Assembly: GCA_005222975.1 (NCBI GenBank)
Contig: NJBI01000006.1
Location: 38,698-102,697 of the forward strand
Reading direction: 5' to 3'
Length of the DNA: 64,000 bases
Source: Promethearchaeota archaeon Loki_b31
Lineage (GTDB): Archaea > Asgardarchaeota > Lokiarchaeia > Sigyniarchaeales > SOKP01
Shown: positions 61,553 through 64,000 of the stretch, one piece after another
Layout of the letters: each line of letters starts with the position of its first letter
How positions within the stretch are numbered: position 1 is the stretch's first letter
Program-made: the position numbers and the translations under genes
Notes under the pieces: generated by a model
Databases searched by the model: none
Told to the model about the DNA's origin: nothing
The model's input: only the letters and a program-made list of their open reading frames with translations

Positions 61553-62911
61553 GTGATATACAAAAGATTAAATGATTTTGGGATAAAATTAGAAAATCCT
61601 TGGACGGAAATTAGAAGAATGGGTGCCCAAAGTGCTAGAAAAGAAAGAGAAAAATTGAAAAAAAAATATAGCACAAAGAAATTATTCGAAATGGCGCTAT
61701 CTTATACATTAGAGAACAAATTGTACGAAGCACGAGAATTCTTTGAATTAACGACTGAAAAAGATCCTAATTATTTTCTTGCTTGGGTTAATATGGGTAT
61801 AATTTACACATACCACAATTTACTTGGGAAGACTGAAGGTAGGAGTACAGCATGGTATAAAAGACATTATGATGAAGGTATTGAATGCTTTAAAAAAGCA
61901 CTTGAACTAAGACCGTATGATATCACCTGTTTGATCGGTTTAGGAGACGCTTACAGAGGAAAGAAAGAATTTGCTAAATCAATTGAATGTTTTCGAGAAA
62001 TCATAAAAAGAACACCTAAAAATTTTAAAGATTTGAGTGGGATTGGATTTACATTTTTAAATGCAAATAGTATCAAATATCGATTGGAGGAAAAAGCTAT
62101 CGATGAATTTGTCCCTATTAATAAAGATTATCAATTATTGAGACAATCAGGCTCTTATCTTGAAAAAGAAAACAAAATAAAATACGATATCGCATTGAGA
62201 AGTATGTCGAAAGTTTTAAAATATCAAAAAATGCAAGAGCTACCAAATAAATATATAATTAGTCGAGAAATTTATAGTAATAAAAGAGAATCTATATCAA
62301 AAATAATTAGAACCATCGAATATGAAAAGGAGAAAGCAGAATGGAAAGAAACTAAAGAGTATAGAGATCTGGAAGATAAAAAAATAATAGAATTCATAAA
62401 ACCTTACAAAGAAATTGCTATTTGCACGATTACAGAACATTTTCTATCAAAAGGCAAGTACGCCGACCCAAAAAAATATTATCAAACTGCCAAAGACACA
62501 ATAAAAGAAAAATTAAATAGTCTGATTGAAAAAAAAATTATTCAAGGTTCTATTCAGTCTTTACCCAATAAAATCGGTCTATATTATATTAATGAAGAAA
62601 AAATTGAAGAGATTAAAATTAAAATTGTCTATCAAACATTGATAGAATTTTCGGGAAAATTTCCGAGAATATTTTTACAGGAAATAGTTGAAAAAGTTAA
62701 TCATAAAATTGAAAAGCAATTTAACAACTCTGCTAAAATGTCACAATTAAAAGTAAAGGAAATAGTTATAAGTTTAATAAATAAAAGATTAATATTCGCA
62801 AATTATGATGATTCCTCAAATGGTATTGAATTTCTGGTTATGGAGAGAAAAATCGACGAATTATTTACAAAATTCGATGAGTGGAGTGAAGAAGACAAAA
62901 AAAAGGTTTAA
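61553..62911 (+). CDS. TPR-repeat protein with N-terminal helix-turn-helix and shared winged-helix tail
   Basis: A protein of at least 452 residues, probably about 40 longer at its N-terminus (see 61423-61552). After the helix-turn-helix comes a stretch of TPRs: TKKLFEMALSYTLENKLYEA, DPNYFLAWVNMGIIYTYHN, YDEGIECFKKALELRPYDI and KEFAKSIECFREIIKRTPKN. A charged helical region follows, with a segment IAICTITEHFLSKGKYADPK that may be another winged helix. The C-terminus has IVYQTLIEFSGKFPRIFLQE and LKVKEIVISLINKRLIF and ends KIDELFTKFDEWSEEDKKK, the island tail. It combines DNA-binding-like ends with protein-binding repeats. Confidence 0.75.
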   Translation: MIYKRLNDFGIKLENPWTEIRRMGAQSARKEREKLKKKYSTKKLFEMALSYTLENKLYEAREFFELTTEKDPNYFLAWVNMGIIYTYHNLLGKTEGRSTAWYKRHYDEGIECFKKALELRPYDITCLIGLGDAYRGKKEFAKSIECFREIIKRTPKNFKDLSGIGFTFLNANSIKYRLEEKAIDEFVPINKDYQLLRQSGSYLEKENKIKYDIALRSMSKVLKYQKMQELPNKYIISREIYSNKRESISKIIRTIEYEKEKAEWKETKEYRDLEDKKIIEFIKPYKEIAICTITEHFLSKGKYADPKKYYQTAKDTIKEKLNSLIEKKIIQGSIQSLPNKIGLYYINEEKIEEIKIKIVYQTLIEFSGKFPRIFLQEIVEKVNHKIEKQFNNSAKMSQLKVKEIVISLINKRLIFANYDDSSNGIEFLVMERKIDELFTKFDEWSEEDKKKV

Positions 62912-62981
62912 TCTTCTTTTAAAAAAAATTTAATAAAAGAATATGAAAAAAGTAAAAAATTAGAGGAGGAAAATAAGAAGA

Positions 62982-63080
62982 TTGAATACTTACAAATTAA
63001 TACCACAATTTCGAGAAAATTGCATTATTCAAGGCAAAAAAGAATGGTTATCAGAATTTAAAGTTGGAGACAATTTTTAA
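62982..63080 (+). CDS. Small protein with the QFRENCIIQGK motif (copy 2)
   Basis: A 32-residue ORF starting TTG, preceded by GAGGAGG about 12 bases upstream, encoding NTYKLIPQFRENCIIQGKKE and then LSEFKVGDNF. It is the second copy of the motif seen at 61297-61413. It begins 71 bases after the TPR stop and ends 25 bases before the next gene. The overlapping plus frame before it (NLIKEYEKSKKLEEENKKIE) also looks helical, so the real gene might be larger and shifted. Confidence 0.5.
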   Translation: MNTYKLIPQFRENCIIQGKKEWLSEFKVGDNF

Positions 63081-63105
63081 TGAATAAATAGGAGATTCAA
63101 ATAGA

Positions 63106-63921
63106 ATGGAAGAAAAAAAAATCAATTTAGACGATTTATTAAAAGAAATTAAAGTTGGTAATAGCTTCATTTTTAAAATTGAAGAAATCAAATTAAATCT
63201 TGAGAATGAATTAAATAAAAAAGAAAGAAAGTTAGAAAAGGTAAAAGAAAGAAAAAGAGCAGGGAAAAAAACTGGTAGACTTATATATGCCCTTATATGG
63301 GGGGGGATATCGGTTGGGGTTGGTATTACTGTTTTTAATATTTTTTTTGGTATTTTAATTATGACATTGTCAATTTTACCTGGAATGTTATACCTTTATT
63401 TTATTTATATTACACCAATAAAGCTACATAGAGAGGTGTACGAATTAAATAGAAGTATAGATAAAGAAAATTTAAATAAAAAATTAATCACTGACGATGA
63501 AGATTTTCGTGTGATTCTACAAAAAAGAAGAACAGAGCTTAAAAATCTTGCGATTAAATTAAATGAAAAGGAAAAAAGCAGGAAAAATTGGTTATTAGTG
63601 ATAGAAAAAAATAAAGACGAAATATTTTGGAATATTTTGCGGAGAAGGTCGATACGGAGGTTAGATATCAAACTGACCAAATTAAAATCTGAAATTCGGG
63701 AAATAGAAAGAATTATACTCCATTATTTAATAAATGGTGGTGAGAGAAATTTAGCCATAAAAAATTTTTTAGTTGCTCATCAAATATTTGAGGAAGCGTT
63801 AAAAATAGCCGATAAACCTGAAGATGTTAACATGCTTAAAACAAAACTTAATCTTGCTGAAAATGAGATAAATAAAAAAAAACTAAATTTTTCGCCAACT
63901 TTATCGACAAAAAGAATTTAA
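63106..63921 (+). CDS. Two-TM coiled-coil membrane protein
   Basis: A 271-residue protein with a lysine-rich N-terminal coiled coil (NLENELNKKERKLEKVKERK), a hairpin of two membrane helices (LIYALIWGGISVGVGITVF and ILIMTLSILPGMLYLYFIY), and a long C-terminal coiled coil. The end has HYLINGGERNLAIKNFLVAH and IFEEALKIADKPEDVNMLK, a short TPR-like hairpin. Function unknown; the plan suits a membrane-attached scaffold or tether. It is the last complete gene in the island within the window. Confidence 0.65.
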   Translation: MEEKKINLDDLLKEIKVGNSFIFKIEEIKLNLENELNKKERKLEKVKERKRAGKKTGRLIYALIWGGISVGVGITVFNIFFGILIMTLSILPGMLYLYFIYITPIKLHREVYELNRSIDKENLNKKLITDDEDFRVILQKRRTELKNLAIKLNEKEKSRKNWLLVIEKNKDEIFWNILRRRSIRRLDIKLTKLKSEIREIERIILHYLINGGERNLAIKNFLVAHQIFEEALKIADKPEDVNMLKTKLNLAENEINKKKLNFSPTLSTKRI

Positions 63922-63973
63922 AATTGGATGACCGCTAAGTTTATATCTGTGAAAAACAATAATTTATGTAAGC

Positions 63974-64000
63974 ATGCCAACATCTGTATCAAAATACTTG
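63974..64000 (+). CDS. Start of a further gene, cut by the window end
   Basis: ATG followed by eight open codons (MPTSVSKYL) to the window edge, with a TATA-like tttatatct about 35 bases upstream. Too short for identification and could be accidental. Confidence 0.3.

Noticed and set aside
53833-63921. Known defence islands such as CRISPR-Cas, restriction-modification or STAND NTPase systems
   Set aside because: No Cas, methyltransferase, STAND or Toll/interleukin-type domain was seen; repeat proteins alone do not establish a defence role.

Overview
This window is AT-rich archaeal chromosome that looks like an Asgard archaeon, probably Lokiarchaeia-like. The assignment rests on gene content, not on any database search. 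Archaeal markers are TFB, Rpo7, Spt4, Rpo10, ribosomal proteins S24e, S27ae, S28e, S6e, L7Ae and L24e, Kae1 with Bud32, TYW1/Taw1, the GTP-dependent dephospho-CoA kinase and a Fae-Hps fusion. Asgard-like markers are several Ras/Rab/Rag-like small GTPases, two Roadblock/LC7 proteins, a giant alpha-solenoid protein headed by a GTPase-like domain, a possible gelsolin-like protein, and WD40, LRR and TPR proteins with winged-helix tails.

Layout. 0-3.2 kb: end of an EF-2-like gene, two tandem small GTPases, an acidic repeat protein and an EngB-like GTPase. 3.2-11.5 kb: TYW1 with an inserted helix-turn-helix segment, a nucleoside phosphorylase, a regulator, membrane proteins, a small hydrolase and two tandem paralogues of unknown function. 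11.6-17.8 kb: a 1247-residue protein, TFB and a Rag/Arf-like GTPase. 17.8-25 kb: lipid phosphatase, PHP phosphoesterase, CoA-transferase fused to a GNAT domain, acetyl-CoA synthetase and a VapBC pair. 25-32.4 kb: heterodimeric ABC exporter, GH3 glycosidase, M28 peptidase. 32.5-34.3 kb: a complete insertion sequence with inverted repeats and a 3-bp target duplication, its transposase split by a +1 frameshift at a run of nine T. 34.3-41.6 kb: two Roadblock proteins, M20 peptidase, DUF362-ferredoxin, Rab-like GTPase, HAD phosphatase, dolichol-kinase-like protein. 41.8-52.9 kb: information-processing core, interrupted by a free-standing LAGLIDADG endonuclease and a decayed ORF, and ending with Fae-Hps.

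53.1-64 kb is a one-directional accessory island. It holds a membrane-anchored nuclease-like protein, a WD40 protein, a two-ended winged-helix regulator with an 18-bp perfect palindrome at its promoter, an SPFH protein, two LRR proteins, a helical protein, a TPR protein, a two-TM coiled-coil protein and two copies of a tiny protein carrying QFRENCIIQGK. The WD40, both LRR and TPR proteins end in a similar winged-helix/PCI-like module followed by a tail of the type ID.L...F.eWe, and the helical protein shares the tail. This looks like a set of interchangeable repeat scaffolds on a common C-terminal adaptor and is the best candidate for an undescribed system here.

Several genes (LRR1, the TPR gene, the transposase and the ORF near 47.5 kb) are broken or shifted at homopolymer runs. 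These may be assembly errors, real decay or slippage sites, and raw reads would decide. I saw no rRNA, no convincing tRNA and no CRISPR array.
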